Notes: generated by a model not told the origin, from the letters alone. Positions 22,624 through 36,100 are shown, numbered from the stretch's first letter. The stretch: 64,000 nucleotides of DNA from Apostichopus japonicus (GCF_037975245.1 NC_092573.1:2788501-2852500), one strand, 5' to 3'. Program-made: numbers and translations.

Positions 22624-25600
22624 ATGTTTCCTCGAGAAAGCACCGAGATAAATGGAAGTAATATTGGCTGCGAATCGAAAGTATGGTTTCGAGATACAAA
22701 GCAGCTGAACAATGTGAAGACCAGTGAGGGTCACTTGGAGGTCTGGTTCCACGGACTTATTTCAAGAACGTAAGTGTAGATACGTTTACTCCTGAGAAAT
22801 CAAGAGATTATCGGTTGTTTAGTGGTTGATGGATACGGGACCTCCCCCACCAATCCCTCGTCCCCCCTTCCCACATTCAGACCATTTCTTTACAAAATAT
22901 TCCTTTTTATGTGATAATCTATGCACGAGTTAACGAGGTCGTGTTCTTTTAAAGACTGTCTGTCCTAAATGAAAATTCATTCGTATCGTAACCCTTTTCG
23001 TTTTTTTCCCATCGTTTTTGTTCTCTCAATAGTGCAGCAGAAGAAATTTTGAAAGGGAGATGCGTTGGTAGTTTTCTTGTCAGAGTTAGTCAGTCAAGAT
23101 TCGGCTATTCATTATCGTTCAAGTAAGTTGACATTTTGTTGCGGTGTGTTGTGGTGGTGAAGGTGTGTGTACTGTCGTACTCCGCGCCATCAGTTAATTT
23201 GGTGGGCGTTTTCGTATAGTGAGGGGCATAAAGCATGCTCATATACGTTATCAGAATTGCCACCACAACGTTTTAGCATGCAATTTTCGGAATTGCAGGC
23301 ATTCATGTTCGTAAACAATCGGGCATAACATATTCGACTGTTTCCTTCCAAAAAGTGTTTGTAACCAGATTTTAACCGTGGTTCGTTTGGGAACGTTATG
23401 ACTTAGAAGCTTGAAAGTTTTTTCGTCTTTTTAAATGATCGTAACCGCCCTTTGCTTTCACACCTATTCCCAACCACCGGCCAAGTAATTATTGCGGCAA
23501 TGAGTAACAGAGTAACTCCTCTTTTTCATCACCAGGGGTACATCGCGATGTTACCATATCGCGATAGACCAGAAGGGAAGTCTTTATGTAGCTGTCGGTG
23601 ATGACAGAGCGTCCTTCAGATCACTAAGGGATTTAATTATATTTTACAAAAGGGTAAGCACTTTCCTCGTTCTCTCTGTCTTTATCCATCTCTGTTTTAT
23701 CCCCTTTTATTATTATTATTATTATATTTTTGATCCATCTTACGATTTCTTCATCTATCATTTTTCCATCTGTCTGTCTGTTTCTCCAATTTTCCTCTCT
23801 AAATCTCCATCATCCTTTTAAATTTGTTTCATTTATCTTTTTCCCATCTGTTTTTTTTTTAACATTGCTAATTCTCCATCTATACCTGTTTACTTTTGCA
23901 TTGATTTTTCTGCATCCAAGGAGCTATACCATTTAGACTTCCGCTTTCCATTTCCATTTTCTATTTTACCTCCATCTATTTTGCTATGTTTACTCCACTC
24001 CACTTTTACCGGTGTCCTATATCAATCGAACCATAGTAAATCAAGGACCATGCAACGATGTATCGCGTAGATGTAAACTATGTGACGCACACTAATGTTT
24101 TACCTCAGAATGGAAGATACGAAAGGAAAAAGAATAGTGTGATGACCCGCAAAAAAGGTCATCGGGTGGAGGGGGAGTCGGGGGCGTATTACTACCAATT
24201 TGGACAGGTTAGGTAGATGAGAATGTGCACGATTTGAGAGGGGACAGGTAAACAATTGTTTAACCTGTTTCGCCGTATTGCTTCCTTTTATATATATATT
24301 TTTTTGCAGTACAGTAACCATAGAACGTATTCGAACTGACAGAACCATTATACACTGTATATGAGAGCGTGTGCATGCTGTACATCACGTAGGCAGGTTT
24401 CACGATATCGTAAAGTAATCGTAGTAGGAATTCAAAGTATACCGAAGCGGGATGTTTACTTATATTATATAATGGCTTCAAACAGGTGTTTACAATTCGT
24501 CATAAGAATTACCAAGCAGGAAACCACTACTTCTCAAAAATCAAATAAAAGCAAATATAAGTAACACGATATGAATTGCGACGAACTTTGTAAGACAAAG
24601 GCAAAATGAACTACAAAGTGTAAGTCTTAAATGTTTAGGCACCATAATATAATATAGAAGGACGTCTTCCTAGAATAATTCATGCAGGGAATATTTAAGC
24701 AAAGGACTTTTCTTACGTTCGTAATCGCAATCACCCCTCCATTTTGGAAGAGGAATCTTATGCATTGTTTTATTGGTTTTGGTTTTGTTGTATATAGAGT
24801 TACTTAGACTGGTGGACCATGCTAGAGTGCTCTTTACGAAACGATTGCGCAGCAGCACACCCCTCCATCTTCCCCTTTTCACCCCACCCCCTTTTCACCC
24901 CACCCCAAACGCTTATAAACATTCAGTCGTTCATGTGATAGATGTATCTGTACCGACCAGGTGAACGGAAATTATAATTGCAGTAGTGTTTTGAAAACAG
25001 CCCCATCGTTTAGCTGATATTCTTGACATTAGGTTTTTATTCTAATTTATACGTTTACATCACTCCTCTCTTACCTGTCTCCCATACAAATGCACTCCTA
25101 GCTTACGATAATTCTATATTATTGTCTTTGTTTCAGCATCCGGTGGTTGCCGATGGTTACGTACTTACAGATGCAGTTGGGCAGGTAAGTTTGGATACTA
25201 GATTTACTCAATTCTCCTCAAAATTTCAGATTCCCTCTTGCCATCTTCCTAAAAGTCAGTGGAGTAGCCACCATGACAACTTGAAGGATGGGGCCGGGCT
25301 GGGTGGGGTGTATGACCTTGGTTTGAGGGGTAGATAGGTGGTCTGGTGTTTTCTTAGCAGTATTTTCTCGTTCCTTCTTTATCGACTTACGGGTTTCCTT
25401 AGAAAAATGTTGTATATTATCCAAAGCATACATTGATGTAAAAATTATGAAGACATTTGAACACTCGAGTGATTATATGATAAAATAGCAATTTAGGTAG
25501 CACCCTGTGAAAGGATTAAGAGGTGTCGTCTGCATGCTGAGACGTAATGTACTTTGGCATTTAATGATTGACTTCGCTTCTCTCTTACCTGTCTCCCACT

Positions 25601-28600
25601 CCACATCTGCACTTTCATATCTGCCTAACTACACACTGGAAATGTTTTAGCACTGCGCCCTCGCTCCCTGGGCACCGTCCACATAAACCAGTAAGTTTTG
25701 GGGAGCCTCTGCTATAAACGCAAAGAAATGTACTTAATTGACGGCCAATTTTACAGTCACCCCCCCCCCCCGCACATACACACGCCCGCCCACCCCGCCC
25801 TAATACACTCACAGAGGTCACGAAGGACAGAAATTACTCACAATGGAAATGGGAATAAAATGGCATTTAGCAAAAATATATAGAAACCATAAAACAAATA
25901 CAACATTTCCCCTTCCCCGTTCCATCCCAAGCAGACTCGCAGCATACCTACTGAGAAAATCTTGGATATTACAAAGTGTACTAATTATAGACTTAATTAC
26001 CAGGTCATCTCCTTTTTGAAAAAAAGGAATTGAACCCGGATACCCGGATACGTATTAAGACCAAATGTGTAAAGGGTGTCTGTAATAATGCGAAAACGCA
26101 TACAATAGCGACATAATGTATGGCCATCTTTGGCAGTTTGATATAGGCATCGCGGATACTATCGAAATAAGGGCTAAATTTGTCTTGTACCTTGTTACGA
26201 AATGCATGGTAATGGCGTTATTTATCGATTGGGATGACCTTCTTTTATGTGTGCCGAAGGCAGAAGTGAAACTGGTTGGTCATCAATCATGAGAATCATC
26301 CAATCGGGGTAGACCAAGTTCCGGTAAATTTGCTAAGGAAACAAAATAGGTTGTAGAAAGTGGTGATTCTAACCTTACCCATAATACTACACAAAAGTTT
26401 GTGTATATAAACCTGCAACTTGTTGAGACGCTAGCCAGACAATCTCCAGTAACTTCACAAAACAACATCACTAATAAACTTTTCTCCGTCGAAGATTTTG
26501 TTAAGTTTCCGTTCGGGTCGATTTTCATAGCTGTAAATTTGTATTTTCTGGTGAGTAAAATTGATACACAAATCTCTATAATAACGAAGTCACAATTGAA
26601 GGATTTATTATATCTAAAAAGTATTTTAGATTATTGGGTTATGAATCATAGTATATAAATATTGCACAAATTTAATGACTTGCAACAAGTTTGTGCGTAC
26701 AACACCATGTTCAGTGGCGTACCTATAGAATAGTTGGCTCCCGAGGGGCGGATCCTTCCTCAGTCACCCCGTGCAGGGATGCAGTCTTAGGGGAACAGCT
26801 TTTGTAGATGGCTTAGATGCAAAATGGTGCTATTCTTGGCAAAGCTTTGAGCTGATTGAATGTTTCGGAATTCTCATTCGTTAGTGAATGTTTCATAACT
26901 TTTCATAAAAGTGTTTGTTTAAAATAGTCATTTTTATTTGACCATTTTATGTAGGCTGTGCCATGGCGCCCGATCTTGACTGGTATCGGGCGGAACCCCC
27001 CCAGCAGCCCCTCCCGCTTTGTACGCCACTAAGGCTGAGCATGTTACTGTAACTGTACCATCGTTGGAAATTTACTATTGGGGAACACAACTTTGTTGGC
27101 AGATTCTTTGGCATCGAGGGGTGGGTAGGGGGGGGCATGATCTGCATGGGGCACTCCCTCATCCCGTGCCCAAGCCTGGTTACGGGCATGAACTTTGAGA
27201 ACTACTCAAAATGCATTACCAGATTCACCATGTTTGTTCTTGGTAGGATGACGACAGCTGTGACTACATGGATTTATTAGACCAAAGTCAAAACATTCCG
27301 GAAAATCATCTCCAGTCTACCCCTGCACCCCGCCAACAGCGGAATATGGTACCTGCCCCAACTCCGGTCATAGTGGCACCCCAACCTCGGGACCGAGTAC
27401 CTCCTGCACAGACTCAACAGGTCCCTACACCAGTCAGGATTACAACTACACCAGTAGAAGTCCAACGGAGAGTCGTAACGGAAACAAAAGAGACTGCCCC
27501 GACACCGTCTCTTCCGAGAAGATGGGAAGAGGTATGTATATAACGTTGTTTGAATTTGGATGGTCAAGGGGGAGGGGGCTGGGGGGGTAGGGGTTGAAAG
27601 GAATGACAGGGCTTGAATGAACTTGTGGGTGGGTGTGTTTCTTTGTGACTGAAGGCACTGCTTCAAAATATTGCGTATATGTTATGTTTATATTAGTTAT
27701 AAAAGTTCTCATTTTACTTCAATGTTTGCTCCTCATGATTCAATTACTTCAACAGTAAGCATAACATTACCAAGCCCATATCACATTCATTGTTGTTTTG
27801 TAAGCTATGAACCGACTTTTGGGGAAAACTGGAGCTTAATCTCAAATTTCAAGGTAAAAAACAACAGTGTGCAAAAAAGGAAGGCAAATCAAAATATGTT
27901 GGTTTTGTCAGCCGTGTTTATCTGCTGTCTTTATACCAGTTTTCTGCAAGCACTTATAAACTGCTTGTGCACCAAACTATCGCGAACGTGTAGGGACTGA
28001 CTGCAAATTACCCTCAGGAAGTTTAGAATAGGTTTCTCTTCTAGTATCCAAACATCATAATCCTTCTTCTGAACTTACATCATTTTAATGACCTTTTGCA
28101 ATGTTCCTCGTCTGACAATTTTTGAGATCAAATATTGGAATTGTGTGCATGAAACTGGCATTTATGGTACTCACGAAGCATTTATGTAATATGGTAGTTA
28201 TGCAACATGTTATTTAAGGAAGGATGTTTCTTGAGTACGTGATACTTAGGTAACATGGTAAATATACTTAATAAGTCACTCAAGTAAGAAGTTACAGCAT
28301 CGAACAAAACATACAAAGCTCGATCTGGTCTGGTGTTTTCTTAACACCACCATGCACTTTGCATTATTACCATGTGCATTCAATGTAGGTGTGTTAATAG
28401 ACAAATTCCTTTGTTTCACAGCCGATAGAGAATAAACCAAGCCGAAGCGATATCATCAGATGGTTTAGGAGAACACAGATGTCGCCTTTAATGAAGAAAC
28501 AGGGAGGTTTTTACTCCTGGTTTTATGGTCTTGTCAGTAAAAGGTATGAATTTTTTTCGACGAATGAACGATAGTATAGTCTCCTCTGGTAAAGCTGAAT

Positions 28601-31600
28601 TAACAGTAATATTAAAACTGTACGAGGAATGTTTCAGATTGTTGTAATAGTTAATTACCCCCTCACTGACCCTCATTTTGTGTAAAGGTGTGGGGGGGGG
28701 GTCACTTAGTTTGATCAGTTCCAATATTATCTTGAGTGTTGTTCATTATAATCCGTCAATATATCGCGATATTTTGGCAATCTTGTACGATTTCAATCCT
28801 TGGTGAAATGTGGAAACCTGCTGACTACACTTACATCTGATAGTCCTAGAGGCGGCTGGGTAGGGTTTAATCTAGTAGGAAGGGGGGGTGGGGGCACAAA
28901 TCACAAATGGCAGTCGGACTTATCACTTTGATTTTAGGGGCAAAAAGCATCTACAGAAACACCTTGGAAATATTGACCCTCTGTGAATTCTGTACGTACT
29001 CCGGTATTTGAATGTTTAGTTTTCAATGAAACGGTAGTGTTATTTTGACTATTTTTTTTTAAAGTTTCAACAGATGGGCACTTTCTTTATTTTTCTTAAA
29101 TAACAAAGAGCGTTTTTTCATTACAAAAAAGAAAAGAAAAAGGGGGACTTTTCATTAACCAAAAGTGGTATTTCTGAGGATTTTACAAAACTTGGGGGGG
29201 GCACAATGAACCTGAGAATTCCCATGGACCCTTCGTCCCAACCCCTCCCCCACTTTATGTGTTTAGTAATATTTTATTGCCTTCTGTTCAACAGCAAAGC
29301 AGAACTTATGTTAAAGGATAAAGACCCTGGTTGTTTTTTCGTTCGTGTGTGTGAAGACCAGTTGATGTTGTGTCTATCTATGAAGTAAGTATATGCGTGT
29401 ATTCTTATTAATTTTGACCATGCAGGCACATCCAAAAAAAAATGCAAATACTCTATTTTAACCTAACCCAGACAGATCAGTTAAATAGAAGTACAAACAT
29501 TTGCACGATTACGGCTTAAAGCTGTGGTCAGTGATCGGGGATTTTTAAACCTCATCCCCAACTGCTCGTAAAACTATAAATAAAACAATAAAAAACTATA
29601 ACGATATTAAGCTGACTGAATATGGCATGAAGTGTGTGCATGAATGGCAACCAGTTATTTCCATGAATTTTGTGCAGGAACAAAAGACAGCCCTGATAAT
29701 GTACACAACACTTCTCTCACTATATATAACCGTTCGCATAATAGACCATCTTATTTTTAACTTAAAACTTATCTCACTTCAGTTGGCAATTGCGAGATCT
29801 CGGTCAGGTAAAATGGTCATTAAACTGTTTTTACGGCCTCAAATGTTTGACCTCTCATTGTTGGTTTCGCTTCGGTGACGGCCGTACAATACCACCAATG
29901 CATGACTGTATATTTACACATTTGCGGTTTTGTTTCATTTACACTGCAGGTGATAGGTAACGTGACATGTATGCAACAAGATACCAGAGGCGTTACACTA
30001 TTTTCAAATATTATATATGTATTCTTGGCGCAAATTTTGCGAAACCTAACCGACGGTCGTCTGCTACTGACTGTGTGTGCTAAATGACATCATCCAATGC
30101 CTTCAATATTTCACTCTGTAAATGACGTATGTTTTCAATAAATGAAAACATGATCAGTGACATGGTTGACTTCAAATAGACACAGACTCAACCATCATCA
30201 TTGGTCTGTGAGAGATAGGGATTATTAAGATTACTTTTATAATACTATTAATTTTATAGCGATTATGCTCAAAGCTTGTCAGTTTTTGGTATAGCCCGCA
30301 GAATGTCATCCTTTTAGTATTGAGCTATTGCGCAAAACTTGAAACGATTCCTTTTTTTTTGTCATTTACAGAGGCGGCCAGAAGAAAGTTAAACATTTCG
30401 ATATAGATTATCTACCAAATAAGAAATACCAAGTGATTGGTGAAATACGAGAATTCAAGTCCATGAACAATCTCATTCAGTACTACAAAATGGTGAGTAT
30501 ATAGCTGCATGAGACTCCCCTTCCCTTACCGATACTCAAGAACCAGGGTCAAAGGTCAAGTAAGTCACTGCGGACCTGAAAGTATATCAAAAATCCAGGG
30601 ATTAATTTCCAATGATGTCGCCGTTTTTCCGCATAGTAAGCGACATTTTTAATGCCAAAGTATAGCTTACCTCTTGTGGAAACAGTTTTGATTCGTCGCT
30701 GACAGTGCAGAAATTGAAAGTTCCACAACATGCTGTATCATTGCACTTTTCGCTTATATTGATATATTTCTATATGTGGTGGGAATATGTAATATATTCT
30801 CACGTACACTCTTGTGAACGAAGCTGTGAACGCTAATTCGGAAGACCTTAGAACATGGTCTTGTTGGGTATGGCCATTATCGTTAGTATACGACCATCTC
30901 GCCTAGCTGAACGGAATCGCTATAAGCTGCTTAATGTTAATGTAACTGGCCAATGGATAGGAAGAATAGGAAGACAAAAGAAATAGATGTGACGTAGTCC
31001 ACTTGACCTCAATGTGACCCTTGATCGCGTTACGCCATGGTAACGTGACCCTGCATATCTGAGCTGAAATGTAACTAACTGTATGGCATTCCCTATACAA
31101 ACATTGCTATGCATTTTGTAGCTACGTATCTTAGATCAGTATTAAACAATTGTAGTTTTTTCCCCTCCAAAATACAAGGTAGTCTATAGAGACTCAATAT
31201 TCCTGTAATTTCACCCTTTTTGAACTTTTCGTTTGATAAAGATTATACTTGTATTATGTGATGCTGGCAGAAAGTGTGAATTAATCTATACAAAAATGCC
31301 TAACAAATGTTGCTGTATCAAAAGAACAGTTTCTTTGTTGTCATGGGGACAAGTTTTTGACATTTCATTCACACTAAACTTTACCGCTCTAATTTATTTC
31401 TCCAGTATCCAATATCTGCCTTCGGAGACCGATTGAAAGAAGTGGGATGTAGGGTAAGTTTTGGAAATTTTATTTAAAAATTAGTTTTAGAACTTGGAGT
31501 ACTCCCTGAACACAAGTCTGCCAGTTTGGTTAACCAATTACTTAAGCATCTGTTTATTCACCAAATTTTATTATGCCAAAGATTGTTCAATTTTTTGGGG

Positions 31601-31991
31601 TGGGGGGGGGGGGGGTTTAGGTCGTTACCCTTCAAATTAATTCCATACAAGATCTATAACGAAGCTCAATTTACTATATACTGTGTAACCGTAATAAAAT
31701 GATTATACACCTTTAGCTTTCTACACTCTTCCAAGCGAACTGTGGCAAACAGAGAAAGGGTGCGAAGGACAGGTATTCAAATTTGGGTTAGAATAAGGTG
31801 TGATCATACCCAAGATTTAAGGGTGTTAGTTTCCTGTAGTGCTTTACAGAAAACGGTTTCACTCATGTTGCTTGAATACTTCGCGAAGTTTTTTTTTGAC
31901 GAAGTTTTTCCTTTTTCTTTCGTGTTCACAGGAAGGTCACGTGATAGACTTTACAGACCTTCTAGATGAGGTGTTGCAGCCAGACAGCTGA
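22624..31991 (+). CDS. Tandem SH2-domain adaptor protein, 10 exons, 375 aa
   Basis: Exons: 22624-22769, 23033-23122, 23536-23653, 25137-25184, 27247-27531, 28422-28543, 29295-29384, 30372-30492, 31406-31453 and 31932-31991 (TGA). All introns are GT-AG and the 1,128 nt stay in frame. ATG 22624 is the first Met after an in-frame TAG at 22588. SH2-1 (about residues 41-134) has WFHGLISR, GSFLVRV with the phosphotyrosine-binding Arg66, and YHI at betaD. A Pro/Thr/Gln-rich linker (about 135-260) starts with the acidic tyrosine motif DDDSCDYMDLL (Tyr141). SH2-2 (about 262-358) has WFYGLVSK and GCFFVRV (Arg287). No kinase, phosphatase, SH3 or membrane segment is present, so it should act as a cytosolic phosphotyrosine adaptor. 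Known tandem-SH2 proteins (Syk/ZAP70, SHP, p85, PLC-gamma) carry other domains. I cannot assign an orthologue. Confidence 0.9.
22743..25184 (+). other. SH2 domain 1 (exons 1-4)
   Basis: The domain begins at Trp41 near the end of exon 1. Exon 2 (90 nt) carries helix A and the FLVR strand; exon 3 (118 nt) carries the betaC-betaD region and the LRDLIIFY helix; exon 4 (48 nt) carries HPVVADGYVL. The phases between these exons are 2, 2 and 0. The basic residues expected for phosphotyrosine binding are present (SR at alphaA, Arg66 at betaB5, His in YHI at betaD4), so this domain should bind phosphotyrosine. Confidence 0.9.
26712..27037 (+). mobile_element. Probable hAT-like insertion in intron 4 of the SH2 gene
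   Basis: The left end is CAGTGGCGTACC at 26712. Near the right end lies GTACGCCACTAAG (27021-27033), an inverted match to it. The flanks ACCATGTT (26704-26711) and AGCATGTT (27038-27045) would be an 8-bp target duplication with one mismatch. The right terminus extends a few bases beyond the inverted repeat, so the boundary is uncertain. It uses the same CAGTGGCGTA start as the 20.6-kb element. Confidence 0.45.
27247..27531 (+). other. Inter-SH2 linker exon (exon 5)
   Basis: This 285-nt exon (phase 0 at both ends) encodes 95 residues, almost all low complexity: repeated P-x-P, PAPTP and TPV segments without a globular pattern. It begins with three Asp and a Tyr in DYMDLL, a plausible tyrosine-kinase substrate context. 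PxxP-type motifs in the linker could bind SH3 domains. Both ideas are inference from motif shape only. Confidence 0.7.
28517..31453 (+). other. SH2 domain 2 (exons 6-9)
   Basis: Trp262 opens the domain near the end of exon 6. Exon 7 (90 nt) carries SKAELMLK and FFVRV, exon 8 (121 nt) KHFDIDY and MNNLIQYYK, exon 9 (48 nt) YPISAFGDRL. Exons 7 and 9 have exactly the lengths of exons 2 and 4 in SH2-1, and the phases are the same. Arg287 at betaB5 and the betaD His (KHF) are kept; alphaA has Lys (SK) where SH2-1 has Arg. The C-terminal tail (exon 10) is acidic and short. Confidence 0.9.
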
Positions 31992-33003
31992 TTGTTAATC
32001 AACATCATAACGCATGGGAGTACATAATAATAATATAAATTCAGTGAATACTCGACGGAAGTCAACCGTTGAAATCACCCGTGGACGATGTGGAATTCTT
32101 TTTATATAGGACGCTTTTAATGTGCAATGTTTTAGTCCCATTTCGGGGGTTGATTTTGGAAGCAATTCATCTTCCCTACATGGTTATATTTCAGTTTTTG
32201 CGTGAAAACTGAACTTTTTGAACTTATACTTCACATGCATGAAGGAAGAGGACATACTGCAGCAATTGCTGGCGATTGGTAACCAAATAATTGATCTTCT
32301 GTCTGATAAAAGTAGTGGATATGTTATTTAATGGAGTGTGATTTTCGATTAACTAGTATATCTCATTCTGTTCTGCTATGAGATTAATAGTCTCTCTTGC
32401 CAGCGCACTAGTTACTTGTGATGGTCGGTCGGTGTATGAAGTACTATGACGGAGTATCCACGCGTTGGGTTACATAAGGTAAACGATGATTAAGACATAC
32501 CAATCAATGGACGCTGTGTTCTGTAATATGCTGTGCGGTATTATTGAAGAATAGCTTTATTATGCGGATCATGCCAAACTGGTTACATATTTATTTGTAA
32601 AATAGAGGAGCATGAATAGAATTAAAAGAGCTACAAACAGAATTAATTGTTCTACTTTATATGATATATACTTCGTCTAAATTTAATTTCTTAGCTTTGT
32701 ATCTATTCAGGTTATGCAAAAGATAACGTTTTTGAAAAAGGAGGCGATCTCCCACAGTTTTCAATATATAAAATCAAAATATATCAGTTTTAAATTTTAA
32801 AAAAAAAACACAAAAGAAAACTTATATTTAACCTTTTTATTACGGTGGCCTCAAACAGACATCTTATAATAGCCCCATATATAACAAATCACAAGAAGAA
32901 AGCCCTGCAACGTACATGACGAGAACTCGCATCGTAACTATCAAGTAGCTAGTCAATAGCATAGGGCTTGTAACTATGAGGTTCGAATTCTTTCACGTTA
33001 TAA
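31992..33003. other. Convergent 3' intergenic region
   Basis: About 1 kb separates the stop codons of the SH2 gene (plus) and the SCR-ZP gene (minus), so both 3' UTRs must lie here. No open frame of interest is seen. No canonical AATAAA was found on the plus strand close to 31991. Confidence 0.5.
32836..32841 (-). promoter_or_regulatory. Candidate polyadenylation signal of the SCR-ZP gene
   Basis: TTTATT on the plus strand reads AATAAA on the minus strand, about 163 nt past the stop at 33004-33006. The spacing suits a short 3' UTR. The motif is common by chance in AT-rich DNA. Confidence 0.4.
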
Positions 33004-33155
33004 TTAATTTGGAAAAGAGTCATTTTCCGTGTTGTCGAATCGACTTTTCTTGCGATTAAAGCTAACAATCATAATCCCGAATAAAGCACAGACTGCAAGA
33101 ATAGATGCACCCAGCGAAACGAACATTGCCGACCGAGAACTTCCACTTCCATCAT
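33004..33155 (-). other. Last exon: transmembrane helix and cytoplasmic tail
   Basis: A Ser/Gly-rich juxtamembrane segment leads into a hydrophobic run of about 24 residues (AMFVSLGASILAVCALFG onward to IMIVSF), followed by the stop-transfer cluster NRKKSR and a tail ending NDSFPN. The tail contains no tyrosine, so no ITAM, ITIM or SH2-docking motif is present. Confidence 0.9.
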
Positions 33156-36100
33156 CTAAATAAGTAAACAAGAAAATAATGGAAAAGGTCGTGGAGGATT
33201 CTTTAGTATATCATTTTTTTTACAATTGAACTAAACTGAGTTTTGTAGAGCTGATATTTTTTGTTCATAAACAAACTTGTGACAAAAAATAAAAACAACG
33301 AAACAAACCCGATAAAATTAATGAAAACCTATGCATTAAATGTTTCCACTATTTACCTTACACATGTGAGAAAAAGCTATTTATGTTGGTAAATAAAAAT
33401 ATTCGTAGGCAGGGGCTCCTGGGAATGGCGAATCCGTCTGATAATTTGCGCCCATCAGTTTTCATATGTAGCGTATCTATGTTCCTCTACAAATGTTATT
33501 TAAACACTGCAGCGGTCCTTCATCTACTAACCCCTCCTCTCCATTCCCGCTACTCCCTCCCCCTCCCCGAAAAGTGCTTTGGTATAAAATATTTAACTGT
33601 TTATTTTGATAGTCCTTAATGAAGCACGACAATATATTTGTAAACAATAGAACAAAGAGAGGCTTTACCATCGACTGGTGAAGAGGACTTAAAGATTGGA
33701 CCCTGGGTGACCTGGTATGACGTCATCAGTCCACTGGCTCTTTTCTTTCTTTGATTCCTCTGACAAGATGGAAGACACGCCCACGGTGAGGTCTTCTCAC
33801 AAATCCGAGCATTACAGTGGATGTAAACCTATACGTACGGTGCAAAAATATTTGAGTTCAAAACGAGTCTTTTGGCACTAGACTGTTTACGTGACCCCCC
33901 CCCCACCCCCATCGGAACCAAAACGTCACGGACAAAACTGCACTACGAACCTAAACGGGCCCTCACTGCAAAAGAAACCCCAGCAACTCTCATAACTCCC
34001 ACCTGCGCCATTCAACTGACCAATCGAACAAAACCACATAGCTCCTCTTATCAAGGCTCTCGCTCTCAAACCCCATCGCCCGAGAAAACAACACTCGACA
34101 TAAGGTAAATAAGAGCCACTTCATTTGAACACGTACAAGTCGTTTTGTTTTCAGTTGGCAAGTAAGACACTATAACGCAAGGGACGCACCGTATTTTACA
34201 AGTTCAAAAATTCACTTACCCTGTCTACCTTGCTAAACTGAAGAACCGAAACGGAGAAAGCGATGGCGGGCTTTTCAGATGGCAGCAGACTGTATTTCAC
34301 ATCAACGTCATTGGGACCGCTTGCACATCTGAAAAGAAAACAGTGTGGTAGAAAAATACAATCGTCAGATATTGCTGAAAAGAAATAGCGTTGAAAACAA
34401 GAAATTTTGCCTGATATAAAGTTTTAAATTGTCAAATACCACAGGGAATACCATAAGTTTTATTTTAAATTTGAGTAAATCAACAACTTAAAATCTGGGT
34501 GTTTTCTGAGTAAAGTACAAAGTTAGCCTAAATGCTGAAACCTGTCGGAAATATGGTCTATATAACTGATCAAAAGTCGTGATCTAATATATCATTTTTT
34601 TTTTTGGAGTGACTCGAACTAGGGACCTTATGATTGAAAGGCACCGGCATTAACCACTGAGCTAACACTCCATTGTCATATTACACATTACAACTTAGTC
34701 TAGGGGCCACGAAGAGTCCTGCGGGGTCCTGGTGGGTTCTGGTGGGAGGGGGGTACTGAGGGGTCGTGAGGGCATCTAAATTCACTTCCTGCGAGGTCCA
34801 GAGAAAAACATTGATTAGAGCACAGAGTGAGCTAGAATGAAACTCTTACTATACAAACCTTGAGTAATGTACAGGGTAGCAGAGTAGGTTGCTAAGTCCC
34901 TTAAGGGGTCCATAGGGCACTGGAATATTCCGTGCCACCTATTGAGAACCCTTTACCTAGTCTTTCCCATCATTATTCCTGTACTTCCTCCATACTCACT
35001 TTACATTTCTATATAAGTTGGCATGCATTGGTTACCCAAATTATCAGTCCCCTTATATTTAGACTGGTCACGTGATCATAACGGTTTTAAAGATCAGATT
35101 AGGGTCAAGTTAGGGCAAGTATCACAAGTCCCATGAAACTTTGGAATATTATAGACATGACTTGAACGTCTGAAGTACCCACCCATCGACGATAAGATTT
35201 GTAAAGTTGGCGTCATTTACGTCCTCGGTGGGCGTGGCCCAGCAACGAGACCCTATGAGGGATAAACCAGTGACGTCAGTCTCGAGTTGAACCTTCAAGA
35301 ATAAGTTGGTATCGGAATCAACGTAAACTGGTCCATCTCTTATCTGTGAGAATGAATCGTCGGTGTACATCAAAAAAGAGAAATTGTATCTCCCATTTTC
35401 TGAGATTGACTGAGTAAGTTGATTGGCCAGTTTGTAATTTGTTGTGATTTGATTGTCCTGGTCAAAGACACATTCAGCTTCAATGTCAACGGGTGATGAT
35501 GGTGGTGGTGGTGGTCGGGATCTAGCAGATAATTCATTGGTATTGGTCACCAAATTCCTGTAAATGACCTGTCCATTCTCCTCGTCTAACTGAGCAAAGA
35601 ATAAAACATAAATTACATTTAAAATGATATCAAAAACGAAATGCATACAAAGTAATGTAAAAAATATTTAATGTAATAAGAAAATTATGAAAAAAAATAA
35701 TGTATATAGGCTTTAACTAACACATAACACATATTTTAGTATACATCCGGTTAGTGATATTAGGACCAATTACTAAAAAAAAAACCTGAAATCTTTGGAA
35801 TGGGGTATGAAGGGTTTCATTTAGTGTTCAATATGATTATTAACTATGTTTACCTCCTGTGTGGTTCCACATTGGTCATAGTGACTTTCAATGATAAAGT
35901 GACCGTCATCGTCAAAACCACCGACACAACTCTCATCACGAAGATGCAAGCTCGATATGTCTTGATCAGTCAATAGATTGGCGGGAATATCAATCCGAAA
36001 TACATTCTCCCGACAGTGTAAAGAGACCTTCTCCTCGGAAGGTACTTCTATTTGAGAAGTGAAAAAATAGAATGTTACATATTTAATTTGCGCTATGATC

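Noticed and set aside
33004-33155. Tyrosine-based signalling tail that would couple the receptor to the neighbouring SH2 adaptor
   Set aside because: The cytoplasmic tail NRKKSRFDNTENDSFPN contains no tyrosine, so convergent neighbourhood alone is no evidence of a shared pathway.
33872-34108. Plus-strand open frame of 78 codons in the intron between SCR-ZP exons 27 and 28
   Set aside because: Its base composition is unusual, but no domain, signal peptide or supporting splice context is seen, and it lies antisense in an intron.
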